Of a stretch of DNA of 64,000 nucleotides, positions 10,803 through 24,018 are shown piece after piece. The notes beneath the pieces were generated by a model. That model did not search any database. It was not told the origin of the DNA and was given only the letters and a program-made list of their open reading frames with translations. Source of the DNA: Rutidosis leptorrhynchoides (taxonomy: Eukaryota > Streptophyta > Magnoliopsida > Asterales > Asteraceae); assembly GCF_046630445.1 (NCBI RefSeq), contig NC_092333.1, positions 719,936,001 to 720,000,000 of the forward strand, in the 5' to 3' direction. The position numbers were made by a program, and so were the translations under genes. Positions within the stretch are counted from its first letter, which is position 1; the number at the start of each line of letters is the position of its first letter.

Positions 10803-12795
10803 TGATGTTACGCGAGGTGTATATAAAATAGCTATTATATTTTAGCAGAAAATACTATTAAATATGATAAAATTTTACACAAGATATTTATTTATTTAGA
10901 GAATGGATATAATTAAACCTTGCTACAACACTTATAGGCAGTGTACCTAATCGTACAGTAGTGTAGTTTTTAGTAAGTCCGGTTCGTTTCACAGGGAAAT
11001 CTTTAAACAAAGCTTAACGCTATATTAGTTTACTTTTGTAAAAATACAAATATATATATAAGTAATATTATTATTATAAAGGGGTGGTTTTTACCGTTTA
11101 ATAACCGTTTTGTCGATTTTAAAACTTTAGTCGCAGTTAAAACTAAATGTAAAATAATAAATAAATACAAGACTTAATTTAAAGCGTAAAGTAAATAACG
11201 ATAATGAAATTGCGAATAATTAAAGTGCGATAAAATAAACTTGCGATAATTAAAAAGTACGATAATTAAAAGTGCAATTAAATACAATAACAATAAAAAT
11301 GCGATAATTAGAAGTGCAATTAAATATAAAATAAAGGAAATTAAATATGAAATAAAAGAATTATGCTTATTTAAACTTCCGTAATCATGATGTTTGACGT
11401 GTTGATTTTAGTCTTATGCCCATGGGTTAATTGTCCTTTGTCCTGGATTATTTAATATGTCCGTCTGGTTTTTGTCCATAACAGTCCATCAGTCATAAAT
11501 ATAAAGTGCGAGTGTCCTCGTCAAATTATCCTTATATCCGAAGTTAAATATTCCAACTAATTGGGGACTTAAACTGTAACAAGATTTTAATACTTTGTTT
11601 AATAATTACACCAGGATGTCGACTGAGTGTAATCCAAGGTTTTAATATTTTGTTATCAATTATACCAAGTGTCCTTGTACATAATTTCACCCCTGTTTTA
11701 ATTATTCTAGTGGCTATTAATCCATTCCTGTGTCCGGTTAAATGAACGATTATTCGTACATATAAATACCCCGCCCATCGTGTCCGATCGAGTGTATATG
11801 GTAATTTATAGGGACGCCCAATTGTAAATCTTTATATTAACATTAACAAACTATCATTTAGTTAAACAAATATAAAGCCCATTAATAGCCCATAGTCTAA
11901 TTTCCACAAGTGTCGTTCTTTTGTCCAAACCCCAATTATGGTACAAAGCCCAATTACCCAATTTTAGTAATTAGCCCAACATCATGATTACTTCGGATTA
12001 AATAAGCATAATAATAACTTAGCTACGAGACATTAAATTAAAAAGGTTGAACATAACTTACAATGATTAAAAATAGCGTAGCGTTACACGGACAGAATTT
12101 CGACTTACACCCTTACAATATTCGCTAACATACCCTAATTATTAGGATTAAAATTAAAATTAAAATTAAAATATAAATTATAAATATAAATATTACGATA
12201 TAGATAGAGAGATGGATATATGAGTTATGAAAAATGATCAGAATTCGGTTGGCTTTATAGGGAGTTTCAAACTTTGGGACTCCGCGACTCGCGGCATTTT
12301 TTGCCTTCAAACTCCGCGAGTCGCGGAGTTTGAAATTACAGCTCACAAACTTTGGAGTCTTTCTTGCCGACAATTTTTATTATTTATATAATATATAAAT
12401 AATTATAAGAATTATTTAAATATTATATTATATTTATGTGCGTAGTTGACTTGTAATTTTTAGTCCGTTGCGTCGAGCGTTGAGAGTTGACTCTGGTCCC
12501 GATTCCGGATTTTCGAACGTCCTTGCGTACAATTTAATATCTTGTACTTTGCGTTTTGAATCTTGTACTCTTGTAATTTCGAGACGTTTCTTATCAATAA
12601 TTGGAACCTCTTTGATTGTCTTTTGTACTTTTGAGCTTTTTGGTCGTTTGCGTCTTCAATTCGTCGAATCTGTCTTTTGTCTTTACCTTTTATTATTTAA
12701 ACGAATATCACTTTTAAATAGAACAATTGCAACTAAAAGCTTGTCTTTCTTGAGGAATAATGCTATGAAATATATGTTCGTTTTTAGCATTATCA
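10803..12795 (-). repeat. 5' LTR of element A (1,993 bp)
   Basis: On the minus strand it begins TGATAATGCTAAAAACGAAC and ends ACATCA, giving TG...CA ends, and is followed by the primer site. The same start and end are found in the B LTR at 49,900-51,820 in the opposite orientation, which fixes both boundaries. It contains a palindromic pair at 12,282-12,334. Short frames inside it (for example around 12,468-12,821) are not genes. Confidence 0.92.
12282..12334. repeat. Palindromic word pair of element A, LTR copy
   Basis: Two CCGCGA(C/G)TCGCGG words start at 12,282 and 12,314, 32 bp apart. The second is the core of a 29-bp inverted repeat with 14-bp arms and one central G (12,306-12,334). Confidence 0.92.
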
Positions 12796-14357
12796 GATGC
12801 TCCATTCATCTTTTCAGATGAATGCATCAAATCTTTTAATATTCTTAAAGAAAAACTCACTAATGCGCCGATCATGATAACTCCAAATTGAAATCTACCA
12901 TTTGAACTAATGTGCGATGCAAGTGATTTTGCAATGGGATCCGTTTTAGGACAAATGATTGAAAAACGATTTCAACCTGTATATTATGCTAGTAAGATGT
13001 TACAAGGAGCACAAACAAATTATACAACTACTGAAAAAGAACTCCTTGCTATTGTCTTTGCTTTTGACAAATTTCGTTCATAACTCGTTCTAGCTAAAAC
13101 GGTGGTCTATACCGACCATTCTACTCTTAGATACCTATTTTCGAAACAAGATGCCAAACCAAGATTAATCCGTTGGATCTTACTCTTACAAGAGTTCGAT
13201 ATTGAAATCTGAGATAAAAAGGGAGCAGAAAATCTCGCCGCTGATCATCTTTCTCGTCTTGAAAATCCCGAATTAGAAGTTCTAAATGAATCGGTCATAC
13301 AAGACAACTTTTCTGATGAATATCTATTGAAGATAGATTATAATGAAATTCTATGCTTTGCAGACTATGCAAACTACTTAGTATGTGGATTCCTTGAAAA
13401 AGGATTATCGTACCAAAAACGAAAGAAATTCTTTAGTGATATAAAACACTTTTTCTGGGAAGATCCACATTTGTTTAAAAGTTGTCCCGATGGAATAATA
13501 CGCCGATGTGTATTCGGAGATGAAGCTAGTCAAATATTAAATCATTGTCACACAGGACCAATAGGAGGGCATTATGGGCCTCAACTCACAGCAAGAAAAG
13601 TTTACAATGCTGGATTCTATTGGCCTACAATTTTCAAAGATGCACACCTTCTTTGCAAATCCTGTGATGCTTGTCAAAGGGCCGAAAAAATAAGTCAACG
13701 TGATGAAATGCCACAAAATGTCATTCAAGTATGTGAAGTATTTGACATTTGGGGTATTGACTTTATGGGTCCATTTCCAAAATCTCATAATAATCTCTAC
13801 ATTCTCGTTGCCATTGATTATGTATCTAAATGGGCAGAAGCACAAGCTCTCCCAACTAACGATGCACGAGTTGTAGTCAACTTTTTAAAACGTCTTTTTG
13901 CAAGGTTTCGGAACACCGAAAGCTTTAATAAGTTATCGGGGTACTCATTTTTGTAACAATCAACTTGAGAAAGTTCTCAAAAGATATGGAGTAACTCATA
14001 AAATCTCAATCGCTTATCATCCACAAACAAGTGGACAAGTTGAAAATACCAACCGAGCTTTAAAACGTATTCTAGAGAAAACCGTAGGATCAAATCCGAA
14101 GGAATAGTCCATGAAATTGGAGGATGCACTCTGGGCTTTTAGAACAGCCTACAAAACTCCAATTGGAACCACACCTTTTAAACTCGTTTACGGAAAAGCA
14201 TGTCATCTTCCAGTAGAAATTGAACACAAAGCATTTTGGGCTTTGAAGACATGTAATCTTGATTTACATGAAGCTGGACGTCTACGATTAAGTCAAATAA
14301 ACGAATTAGAAGAATTAAGACTTGAGGCATATGAAAATTCGTTAATCTATAAAGAAA
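12796..14357 (+). pseudogene. Element B pol fossil: RNase H and most of integrase
   Basis: The sequence parallels A's 5583-4000 region in the opposite orientation: RNase [10 protein letters not shown]-like block, the TDH region, the integrase zinc region ([10 protein letters not shown]), GIDFMGPF, and [14 protein letters not shown]. The reading is interrupted several times, so this is a decayed copy. It is cut at its left by element A and at its right by element C, which inserted after the [14 protein letters not shown] segment. Confidence 0.9.
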
Positions 14358-16715
14358 TGTAACATCCCGCCTTTTTCCGTTTTCTTTTCCGTTATACTAA
14401 TTTAAACTCCGTTATATGTTTATAACATCTCCCGTTAATACGCGTTTTAAAATATTCCGTTTAGGTATTTTCCACACCCGACTACAAACTCGAGGGACTA
14501 AAATTGACACGGGGCAAACTAGTTGACTAGGTCACCTAGTCTACCCCAATCACCACCATTCAACCATCTCTCTCTCTCTCTCTCTTTCTCTCTAGCAAGA
14601 ACACACCCAATTTCCAAATTCATTCAATCATCATCTAAATTCGATCTAGGAGGCTTACAACAAAATAAATTACATATTCGTGATCCTCTCTTCATCCTCT
14701 TCGTTTTGGTACCAACTTCATCTCGTTTGGGTAACATTTCTAAAACACTAGTTTTCTTTAAATTTGTGTTCTTGACTTAAAAGTATGTTAATTAGTGTCT
14801 ATGGTTCATTGTGATGTCGTGTATGTAATTTGTATGCTCGATTTGTTGTTTTTGGTGTAACTAGTTCATTATGAAAATTTCTTGCTAAATCCTTGATTTT
14901 GGATGATCAAATGTTATTAGATTGTTAATGTGCATGTTTTAAAAGTGTTACTAGTATCATTAGCTTCATTTTGATGTATAGATTGATTAAAGAAACTTCA
15001 TAAACGCGATTATTGATTTTGTGAACTTGGATTAGGGTTTGATAAGCTTTAGATGAACTTTTGATGCACCAAATGCTATGAAATATTGTAGATAAGAATT
15101 TTGTTGCAATGTGTGTATGATTACCTTCGAAACGGCATATCATACATGTAAATTGGTTGCCCGAATCATAAAATGCGTTTTAGAACTTGAAACTTTGATT
15201 ATGAACGTTTAATGCGGTTTTTGGTTGTTGTTAGTGATGAATTGCTTGATGAAATGTGCTTAGTTGTTTTCCTTGTCAAATTACCTTTCTAATGATATAG
15301 GTTATGCGTTTTAAGTGTTTTCGGTGCATGAAATGTGTTATATTGTATTTTGGTTCGTGACTTGGACCATTTTTCTGCAAACTGCATGATTCCCAGGTAT
15401 TGCGCGCCGCGCATTTACCCGCGCGCCGCGCAGAATCAGAGATCCCAGATGTTTGCCTTCTTGGTAGAGTTCTGACCAGAAATTGCACTTGGGTGCGCGC
15501 CGCGCAACCCAGTGCGCGCCGCGCAAAAGCCCCAGGCCACTCTCTTTTGTTTTTAAATGTCACAAAAATGTTTCCGCTTAACTAAAACTCCGTTTAACAT
15601 GAAACTTGACTATTAGGCTCTTATATGACTTCTCGTCTTGGGAAAATTATCGGATACCCGACCCGACCCCGTTGACTTTGACTTTGACCAAGTTTGACTT
15701 TTAGTCAAACTTAACCAAACGATTATACAATCGTTCTAACATACTTAACTACTTGTATCGTGCATGAAACTTGACAAATTGATTCACATGCTTTATTAAT
15801 CGAGTCGTAACGAGCCATAGGACTAATTGAACATCTTTGACCGTTTGTGTTTACCGTTATTGATACAACCTATATGTTTAGGTCAAGACTAGCTTTGTCT
15901 TTGCACGCGTCTACTTGTTGAAGTACTTTATTAACTCTTGCACTCAAGGTGAGATCATAGTCCCACTTTTACTCTTTTTGAACTTATATTTGGGATGAGA
16001 AAACATAAACGATTCTTTTGAACTAAGTGAACACAAGAACGGGAAAACAAACATTCTACATACGAGTTTAGAACAAAAATCCTCAATTCGATTATCATTA
16101 GTTACACTTGCCGGGTGTAAGCGAGAATTTATGTTATATGGCCATATGGGTTGACAACCCTCATCTTTGACGGTTCGCTACCGTCTACGGATGAAATATA
16201 TTTTCGAGAATCAGTGTTTGTTCTAGCACTATGGATGGGGTATACAATGGATGGAATGTTAAGCTTTGATAATTGGGTGCTCGTGAAACAAACTTTTGGA
16301 ATGTATTACTATTATTTCTTTGATGCAAATCTTGTGGTTCACTTGTACTTACTTACTTAAACCTATGATTTCACCAACGTTTTCGTTGACAGATTTCTAT
16401 GTTTTTCTCAGGTCCTTGAACGATACATGATACATGCTTCCGCTCATTATTTTGATACTTGCATTGGATGTCGAGTATATATGCATACATGGAGCGTCTT
16501 TTGGATACTTTTAAATTGTGTCGCATAAGTTTCATTTGTACTTAAAACTTTGTATCGTAACTTGTGGTGGAACTATTCTTGTAAACTTGAACAACCTTTA
16601 CATTTGAAATGAATGCGACATATCTTTTGGTCAAACGTTGTTTTAAAGACTTATGACCACGTAACGGGACCTAAGTAGACGGCGCCGTCAATGACGATTT
16701 GGTCGGGTCGCTACA
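14358..16715 (+). repeat. 5' LTR of element C (2,358 bp)
   Basis: It has TGTAAC...GCTACA ends, with the primer site two bases further on. It starts with a CT-rich microsatellite near 14,569-14,592 and contains four GCGCGCCGCGC words at 15,402-15,524. Short frames inside are duplicated in the 3' LTR and are not regarded as genes. Confidence 0.95.
15402..15524. repeat. Four GCGCGCCGCGC words in element C 5' LTR
   Basis: Copies lie at 15,402-15,412, 15,421-15,431, 15,495-15,505 and 15,514-15,524, i.e. two pairs, each pair offset by 19 bp, with 93 bp between pair starts. The 3' LTR carries the same set at 22,700-22,822. The word is a palindrome with one central base and four CpG steps in 11 bases. 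It sits about 1,045 bp into the LTR. Confidence 0.95.
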
Positions 16716-16717
16716 GA

Positions 16718-16730
16718 TGGTATCAGAGCG
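16718..16730 (+). other. Primer-binding site of element C, tRNA-iMet type
   Basis: TGGTATCAGAGCG begins two bases after the LTR end. It is the standard primer site of plant chromoviruses, complementary to the 3' end of initiator tRNA-Met. Confidence 0.92.
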
Positions 16731-17138
16731 TTGGTTGTAGGGATTTAGAGTTCATTAGTGTCAACCCCGAGTCATAGGGTACATTGGTGAGTCTAGACTA
16801 CAACCGGCATATAGACTTGAAGTAGGAATTACTTGACTACTTGTGCATTTATACTCGAACGCTTCTACTCATATCTACTCTTAGTTCATCTTAATCTCAC
16901 GTTGTTTAATTTGATTGACGCGCCACCTTGACTATATGAAATGATGTCGAATGCACATATGAATCAGGGTAATATAATTTCCGGGATTATATTACGGTGA
17001 CTCATATGAACGTTCCGACATTATGACATAAAGAATTTAAGGCGAGTCGAGGAAAAACTTCTCTTTATCTTTATTCTATATCACGGTTAGTATTATTGAG
17101 AATACTAATCAATGATATTCTTGTGTCTTGAAGGAACA
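16731..17138 (+). other. Leader of element C
   Basis: About 400 bp of untranslated sequence between primer site and gag. No ORF or repeat of note is seen. The matching leader of element E carries a long homopolymer at the position where C has only a short A run. Confidence 0.7.
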
Positions 17139-17265
17139 ATGGCTCCTCGTCGTGTACGACGCAATGAAACTCCCGAACAAGCTCTCGAACGGATGATAGC
17201 CACCGCCGTAGATGTGGCCATGGCCGGTCACTCATCCAACAACAATAATAATAACAACCACAACC

Positions 17266-17298
<33 letters not shown>

Positions 17299-20200
17299 GA
17301 GCCGGAAACTCAAACGAGGGATGCTCCTATAAAGCTTTCATGGGGTGCAAACCTCACACTTTTGATGGAACCGGGGGACCGGTCGTGCTCACCCGATGGT
17401 TTGAGCAAACGGAAGCCGTCTTTAGCATAAGCGGTTGTCGGGACCAAGACAAGGTCAAATACTCCACTCACACCTTCGCCGGTGTCGCTCTTACATGGTG
17501 GAATACTTATGTACAATCGGTGGGTACCGATGAAGCTCACGCCCTCTCTTGGGCCGACTTGAGGGAAAAGATGATTGTCGAATATTTCCCTCGTGAAGAA
17601 ACCCGAAGGCTCGAACAAGAGCTAAGAACTTTAAAGGCGATCGGAAATGATCTCAAGGCTTATAATCAACGATTTTCCGAACTAGCCTTGATGTGCCCAA
17701 ATCTTGTGAACCCCGAAGCTTTAAGGGTTGAACTTTACATGGATGGTCTTCCAAAGAGCATCAAACACGGAGTAATGTCATCCAAACCCACTAATCATCA
17801 AGAAGCTTTGAACATGGCCCGCAAATTGATAGAAACGGTTGACGAAATCGTAGTTCCGGCACCTAAGGCCGAGGATAAATCGGGCGGCAACAAAAGAAAG
17901 TGGGAACCCTCCCAATCAAGCAACAACAACTTTGCTAAGAAGCCTTACACCTCCGACGGCAAGAGGGGTTATGCCGGGAACCTACCTCTTTGCAACAAAT
18001 GCAACAAACATCACTTTGGTGAATGTGGCAAGTTAATTTGCCACCGGTGCCAAGGAGTTGGTCATAAGGCCAACGATTGTAAAAGTGCCACTCCCGTTGC
18101 TCGAAAGTGGCCCAATGCACCAAAGACGGGCACTTGTTACGAATGTGGTCAAACGGGTCATTATAGAAATGCATGCCCAAAGAAGAAAGATAACCCCAAC
18201 ACGCGCGGCCGAGCTTTCAACATCAACACCGAGGAAGCCCGGGATGACACTGAACTAGTCACGGGTACGTTTCTTCTCAACAATTCTTATGTCTCCTGTT
18301 TATTCGATTCGGGTGCCGATAAATGCTTTGTATCCAAGACTTTGACTCATTATTTTAGCACTCCACCTCTTCCATTAGATACCACTTATACCATTGAAGT
18401 GGCTGACGGGAAACTATTAAGTGCCGACACATATTACCGAGGGTGTACGATAAACATTTTGGGTAAGGAATTTGAAATTGACTTGATACCCATGGAACTA
18501 GGAAGCTTTGATGTAATAATCGGTATGAATTGGTTAGTCAAAACGAAATCTCACATTCTTTGTGATCTTAACGCAATCCGAATTCCTATCGAGAATGGTG
18601 AACCTTTGATCGTCTATGGCGATAAGAGTTGCACCGGACTCAACCTCGTTTCGTGTATTAAAGTTAGAAAACTACTCCGTAAGGGTTGTTTTGCGATCCT
18701 TGCTCACGTTAAGAAAGTCGAGTCCGATGAGAAGCACATCGATGATGTGCCAATTGTTAGTGACTATTCCGATGTATTTCCCGACGAATTGCCGGGTCTT
18801 CCGCCTCATCGACCGGTTGAATTCCAAATCGATCTTATTCCGGGAGCCGCACCCGTAGCACGTGCACCATATAGACTCGCTCCATCTGAAATGCAAGAAT
18901 TGCAAAGTCAAATCCAAGAACTACTTGATCGTGGTTTTATCCAACCTAGCCATTCACCTTGGGGCGCTCCGATTTTGTTTGTTAAAAAGAAAGACGGATC
19001 CCTACGAATGTGCATTGATTATCGTGAACTAAATAAATTGACGGTTAAGAACCGATATCCTCTTCCTCGCATCGATGACCTCTTTGATCAACTACAAGGG
19101 TCTTGTGTATATTCGAAAATCGATCTCCGCTCGGGTTATCATCAATTGAGGGTTAAGGGGGAAGATGTCTCCAAAACCGCTTTCCGAACTCGTTATGGTA
19201 GTTATGAATTCCTTGTCATGCCATTTGGTCTCACTAACGCACCGGCGGTGTTCATGGATCTTATGAACCGCGTGTGCAAACCGTATCTCGATAAATTCGT
19301 TATTGTGTTCATCGATGACATATTGATCTATTCTAAAAATGAAGAAGAGCACGAACAACATCTCCGACTTGTGCTTGAACTTTTAAGACAAGAACAACTC
19401 TATGCCAAATTCTCCAAGTGTGAATTTTGGTTAAAGGAAGTTCAATTTCTTGGTCATGTTGTAAGTGACCAAGGTATTAAAGTCGATCCAACGAAAATCG
19501 AAACCATTAGCAAATGGGAGACTCCTACTACTCCTACTCACATTCGTCAATTTTTGGGTCTCGCCGGGTACTATCGTAGATTCATCGAAAATTTCTCTTT
19601 GGTTGCACGTCCTCTAACCGCATTGACTCACAAGGGAAAGAAATTCATTTGGGCGACCGAACATGAATCCGCATTCCAAATCTTGAAAACGAAGCTAACC
19701 ACCGCTCCTATCTTGTCACTTCCCGAAGGCAATGATGACTTTGTTGTATATTGTGATGCCTCGAAACATGGTTTTGGGTGTGTATTGATGCAACGAACGA
19801 AAGTCATTGCTTATGCTTCTCGACAACTCAAAATTCATGAACGAAACTACACGACGCATGATCTCGAACTCGGAGCCGTCGTCTTTGCACTTAAAATGTG
19901 GAGACACTATCTTTATGGAACCAAGAGTACTATCTTTACCGACCACAAAAGTCTCCAACACATTTTCGATCAAAAGCAACTAAACATGAGACAACGACGG
20001 TGGATTGAAACTTTGAACGATTACGATTGCGAGCTTCGTTACCATCCCGGGAAGGCAAACGTAGTAGCCGATGCCTTAAGTCGAAAAGAAAGAGCGGTGC
20101 CTCTTCGTGTCCGAGCCTTAAACATCACCATCCACACAAACCTTAATAGCCAAATTCGGGTAGCCCAAGATGAGGCCCTCAAGGATGAAAACCTTTCACA

Positions 20201-21620
20201 CGAGCTCTTGAACATTCTCGTCTCTCGATTCGAAATTAGGGAGACCGGACTCCGATATTACGCCGGAAGGATTTGGGTGCCTAGTTATGGGGACCTACGA
20301 AGCCTTATTTTAGATGAAGCCCATAAGTCACGATACTCGATTCACCCCGGTGCCAATAAGATGTACCACGACCTTAAACAACTATATTGGTGGCCGAACA
20401 TCAAAAGGGACGTAGCTACTTATGTTTCCAAGTGTTTGACATGTTCCAAGGTCAAAGCCGAACACCAAAGACCGTCCGGACTACTTCAACAACCCGAGAT
20501 CCCGCAATGGAAGTGGGAAAGAATAACGATGGATTTTATCACCAAACTACCAAAAACGACGGGCGGTTATGATACCATTTGGGTTATTGTTGACCGTCTC
20601 ACCAAATCCGCACACTTCCTGGCCATGAAAGAAACGGACAAAATGGAGAAACTTGCACAACTTTACATTAAGGAGATCGTAGCCCGACACGGTGTACCTT
20701 TATCGATTATCTCTGACCGAGATGGCCGTTTCGTTTCTAGATTTTGGCGTACTTTGCAAGAAGCGTTGGGAACGCGTTTAGACATGAGCACCGCATATCA
20801 TCCTCAAACCGATGGACAAAGCGAACGCACAATTCAAACCTTAGAGGACATGTTACGAGCTTGCGTGGTTGATTTCGGAAAAGCTTGGGACAAGCACTTA
20901 CCTCTCGCCGAGTTCTCTTACAATAATAGTTATCACGCGAGTATAAAGGCCGCACCTTTTGAAGCGCTATATGGCCGAAAATGTCGTTCACCTCTCTGTT
21001 GGGCCGAAGTAGGCGACGTACAAATCACCGGACCCGAACTCATTCACGAAACCACCGAGAAGATCGTTCAAATCCGAGATAGGCTTCGGACGGCCCGGAG
21101 TCGTCAAAAGTGCTATACCGACAAAAGACGCAACGACCTTGAATTTCAAGTCGGTGACCGCGTCATGTTAAAAGTCGCACCTTGGAAGGGTGTAATCCGC
21201 TTTGGGAAACGCGGGAAGCTAAATCCACGGTATATTGGTCCTTTCGAAATCTTGGAGCGTATTGGAACCGTTGCTTATCGTTTAAATCTTCCGCCTCAAT
21301 TGAACTCCGTTCATCCTACCTTCCATGTATCTAACTTGAAAAAGTGTCTTGCCGAACCCGATATCATCATCCCTCTCGAGGAACTTACTATTGATGACAA
21401 ACTTCATTTTGTGGAGGAACCGGTTGAAATTGTGGACACCTCCGTCAAGACATTGAAACAAAGCCGAATCCCGATTGTTAAAGTCCGTTGGAACGCCAAA
21501 AGGGGACCCGAGTTTACTTGGGAAAGACAAGATCAAATGCAAAGGAAGTATCCTCATCTATTTGTGAATTCAGAAACGCAAGATCTCGAGGAAGAAACAA
21601 CGACTACTACGCCTACTTAA
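17139..21620 (+). CDS. Element C gag-pol polyprotein with C-terminal chromodomain-like segment
   Basis: The frame opens at 17,112, but the [10 protein letters not shown] start at 17,139 is preferred because it follows the leader and matches family practice. Numbering from 17,112, the order is: an Asn/His run near 43-62 encoded by AAC repeats; a gag domain (about 75-230); two zinc knuckles ([14 protein letters not shown] and [14 protein letters not shown], 310-360); aspartic protease [10 protein letters not shown] (Asp399); RT with FIDD (Asp735 in the motif); RNase [12 protein letters not shown]; integrase HHCC region and catalytic Asp1141, Asp1202 and Glu1238; and a C-terminal [16 protein letters not shown] segment resembling the Tekay-clade chromodomain. 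Gag builds particles, while the protease, RT/RNase H and integrase process, copy and insert the element. The frame is open throughout. Confidence 0.95.
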
Positions 21621-21655
21621 ATTTCGGGACGAAATTTCTTTTAAGGAGTAGGTAA
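21619..21655 (+). promoter_or_regulatory. Hairpin plus purine-rich tract before the 3' LTR (element C)
   Basis: AAATTTCG-GGA-CGAAATTT (21,619-21,637) overlaps the polyprotein stop codon, and the purine-rich AAGGAGTAGGTAA then runs to the LTR boundary. The purine tract is the expected plus-strand primer. The hairpin is shared with elements D and E. Confidence 0.8.
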
Positions 21656-24013
21656 TGTAACATCCCGCCTTTTTCCGTTTTCTTTTCCGTTATACTAATT
21701 TAAACTCCGTTATATGTTTATAACATCTCCCGTTAATACGCGTTTTAAAATATTCCGTTTAGGTATTTTCCACACCCGACTACAAACTCGAGGGACTAAA
21801 ATTGACACGGGGCAAACTAGTTGACTAGGTCACCTAGTCTACCCCAATCACCACCATTCAACCATCTCTCTCTCTCTCTCTCTTTCTCTCTAGCAAGAAC
21901 ACACCCAATTTCCAAATTCATTCAATCATCATCTAAATTCGATCTAGGAGGCTTACAACAAAATAAATTACATATTCGTGATCCTCTCTTCATCCTCTTC
22001 GTTTTGGTACCAACTTCATCTCGTTTGGGTAACATTTCTAAAACACTAGTTTTCTTTAAATTTGTGTTCTTGACTTAAAAGTATGTTAATTAGTGTCTAT
22101 GGTTCATTGTGATGTCGTGTATGTAATTTGTATGCTCGATTTGTTGTTTTTGGTGTAACTAGTTCATTATGAAAATTTCTTGCTAAATCCTTGATTTTGG
22201 ATGATCAAATGTTATTAGATTGTTAATGTGCATGTTTTAAAAGTGTTACTAGTATCATTAGCTTCATTTTGATGTATAGATTGATTAAAGAAACTTCATA
22301 AACGCGATTATTGATTTTGTGAACTTGGATTAGGGTTTGATAAGCTTTAGATGAACTTTTGATGCACCAAATGCTATGAAATATTGTAGATAAGAATTTT
22401 GTTGCAATGTGTGTATGATTACCTTCGAAACGGCATATCATACATGTAAATTGGTTGCCCGAATCATAAAATGCGTTTTAGAACTTGAAACTTTGATTAT
22501 GAACGTTTAATGCGGTTTTTGGTTGTTGTTAGTGATGAATTGCTTGATGAAATGTGCTTAGTTGTTTTCCTTGTCAAATTACCTTTCTAATGATATAGGT
22601 TATGCGTTTTAAGTGTTTTCGGTGCATGAAATGTGTTATATTGTATTTTGGTTCGTGACTTGGACCATTTTTCTGCAAACTGCATGATTCCCAGGTATTG
22701 CGCGCCGCGCATTTACCCGCGCGCCGCGCAGAATCAGAGATCCCAGATGTTTGCCTTCTTGGTTGAGTTCTGACCAGAAATTGCACTTGGGTGCGCGCCG
22801 CGCAACCCAGTGCGCGCCGCGCAAAAGCCCCAGGCCACTCTCTTTTGTTTTTAAATGTCACAAAAATGTTTCCGCTTAACTAAAACTCCGTTTAACATGA
22901 AACTTGACTATTAGGCTCTTATATGACTTCTCGTCTTGGGAAAATTATCGGATACCCGACCCGACCCCGTTGACTTTGACTTTGACCAAGTTTGACTTTT
23001 AGTCAAACTTAACCAAACGATTATACAATCGTTCTAACATACTTAACTACTTGTATCGTGCATGAAACTTGACAAATTGATTCACATGCTTTATTAATCG
23101 AGTCGTAACGAGCCATAGGACTAATTGAACATCTTTGACCGTTTGTGTTTACCGTTATTGATACAACCTATATGTTTAGGTCAAGACTAGCTTTGTCTTT
23201 GCACGCGTCTACTTGTTGAAGTACTTTATTAACTCTTGCACTCAAGGTGAGATCATAGTCCCACTTTTACTCTTTTTGAACTTATATTTGGGATGAGAAA
23301 ACATAAACGATTCTTTTGAACTAAGTGAACACAAGAACGGGAAAACAAACATTCTACATACGAGTTTAGAACAAAAATCCTCAATTCGATTATCATTAGT
23401 TACACTTGCCGGGTGTAAGCGAGAATTTATGTTATATGGCCATATGGGTTGACAACCCTCATCTTTGACGGTTCGCTACCGTCTACGGATGAAATATATT
23501 TTCGAGAATCAGTGTTTGTTCTAGCACTATGGATGGGGTATACAATGGATGGAATGTTAAGCTTTGATAATTGGGTGCTCGTGAAACAAACTTTTGGAAT
23601 GTATTACTATTATTTCTTTGATGCAAATCTTGTGGTTCACTTGTACTTACTTACTTAAACCTATGATTTCACCAACGTTTTCGTTGACAGATTTCTATGT
23701 TTTTCTCAGGTCCTTGAACGATACATGATACATGCTTCCGCTCATTATTTTGATACTTGCATTGGATGTCGAGTATATATGCATACATGGAGCGTCTTTT
23801 GGATACTTTTAAATTGTGTCGCATAAGTTTCATTTGTACTTAAAACTTTGTATCGTAACTTGTGGTGGAACTATTCTTGTAAACTTGAACAACCTTTACA
23901 TTTGAAATGAATGCGACATATCTTTTGGTCAAACGTTGTTTTAAAGACTTATGACCACGTAACGGGACCTAAGTAGACGGCGCCGTCAATGACGATTTGG
24001 TCGGGTCGCTACA
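21656..24013 (+). repeat. 3' LTR of element C (2,358 bp)
   Basis: Same length and ends as the 5' LTR and essentially identical; only one difference was noticed. It is followed directly by the AGAAA target duplication and resumed element B integrase sequence. Confidence 0.95.
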
Positions 24014-24018
24014 AGAAA

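Larger units (their letters stand above)
1..12795 (-). mobile_element. Element A: Athila-type Ty3/gypsy LTR retrotransposon, cut by the window start
   Basis: Read on the minus strand, the order is 5' LTR (12,795-10,803), tRNA-Asp-type primer site, leader, gag, protease-RT, RNase H-integrase, a small zinc-knuckle ORF, an AT-rich spacer with palindromes, and an ORF in the env position that runs off the window. The RT, integrase and post-pol ORFs place it in the Athila branch. It is inserted into the RT/RNase H region of element B. B sequence begins directly at 12,796 with GATGC, which should be the target duplication, but the partner copy is outside the window. The element is broken, with about three interruptions of the gag-pol reading. 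Its age cannot be estimated because only one LTR is visible. Confidence 0.9.
14358..24013 (+). mobile_element. Element C: chromovirus (Tekay-type Ty3/gypsy), looks whole
   Basis: Element C is 9,656 bp long with two 2,358-bp LTRs (TGTAACATCC...GTCGCTACA), a tRNA-iMet primer site, a single gag-pol frame of about 1,490 codons with a C-terminal chromodomain-like segment, and a purine-rich tract before the 3' LTR. The target duplication AGAAA stands at 14,353-14,357 and 24,014-24,018, and the B integrase sequence continues across it. I found one difference between the two LTRs by eye, so insertion is very recent (tens of thousands of years at commonly used plant LTR rates; inference). No breaks in the main frame. 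Confidence 0.95.

Noticed and set aside
12468-12821. 117-codon frame spanning the end of the A LTR into B
   Set aside because: It crosses an element boundary, is antisense to the LTR, and has no domain.
17212-17430. Thr-rich + strand frame overlapping gag
   Set aside because: Shadow of the AAC repeat that encodes the gag Asn run in the real frame.
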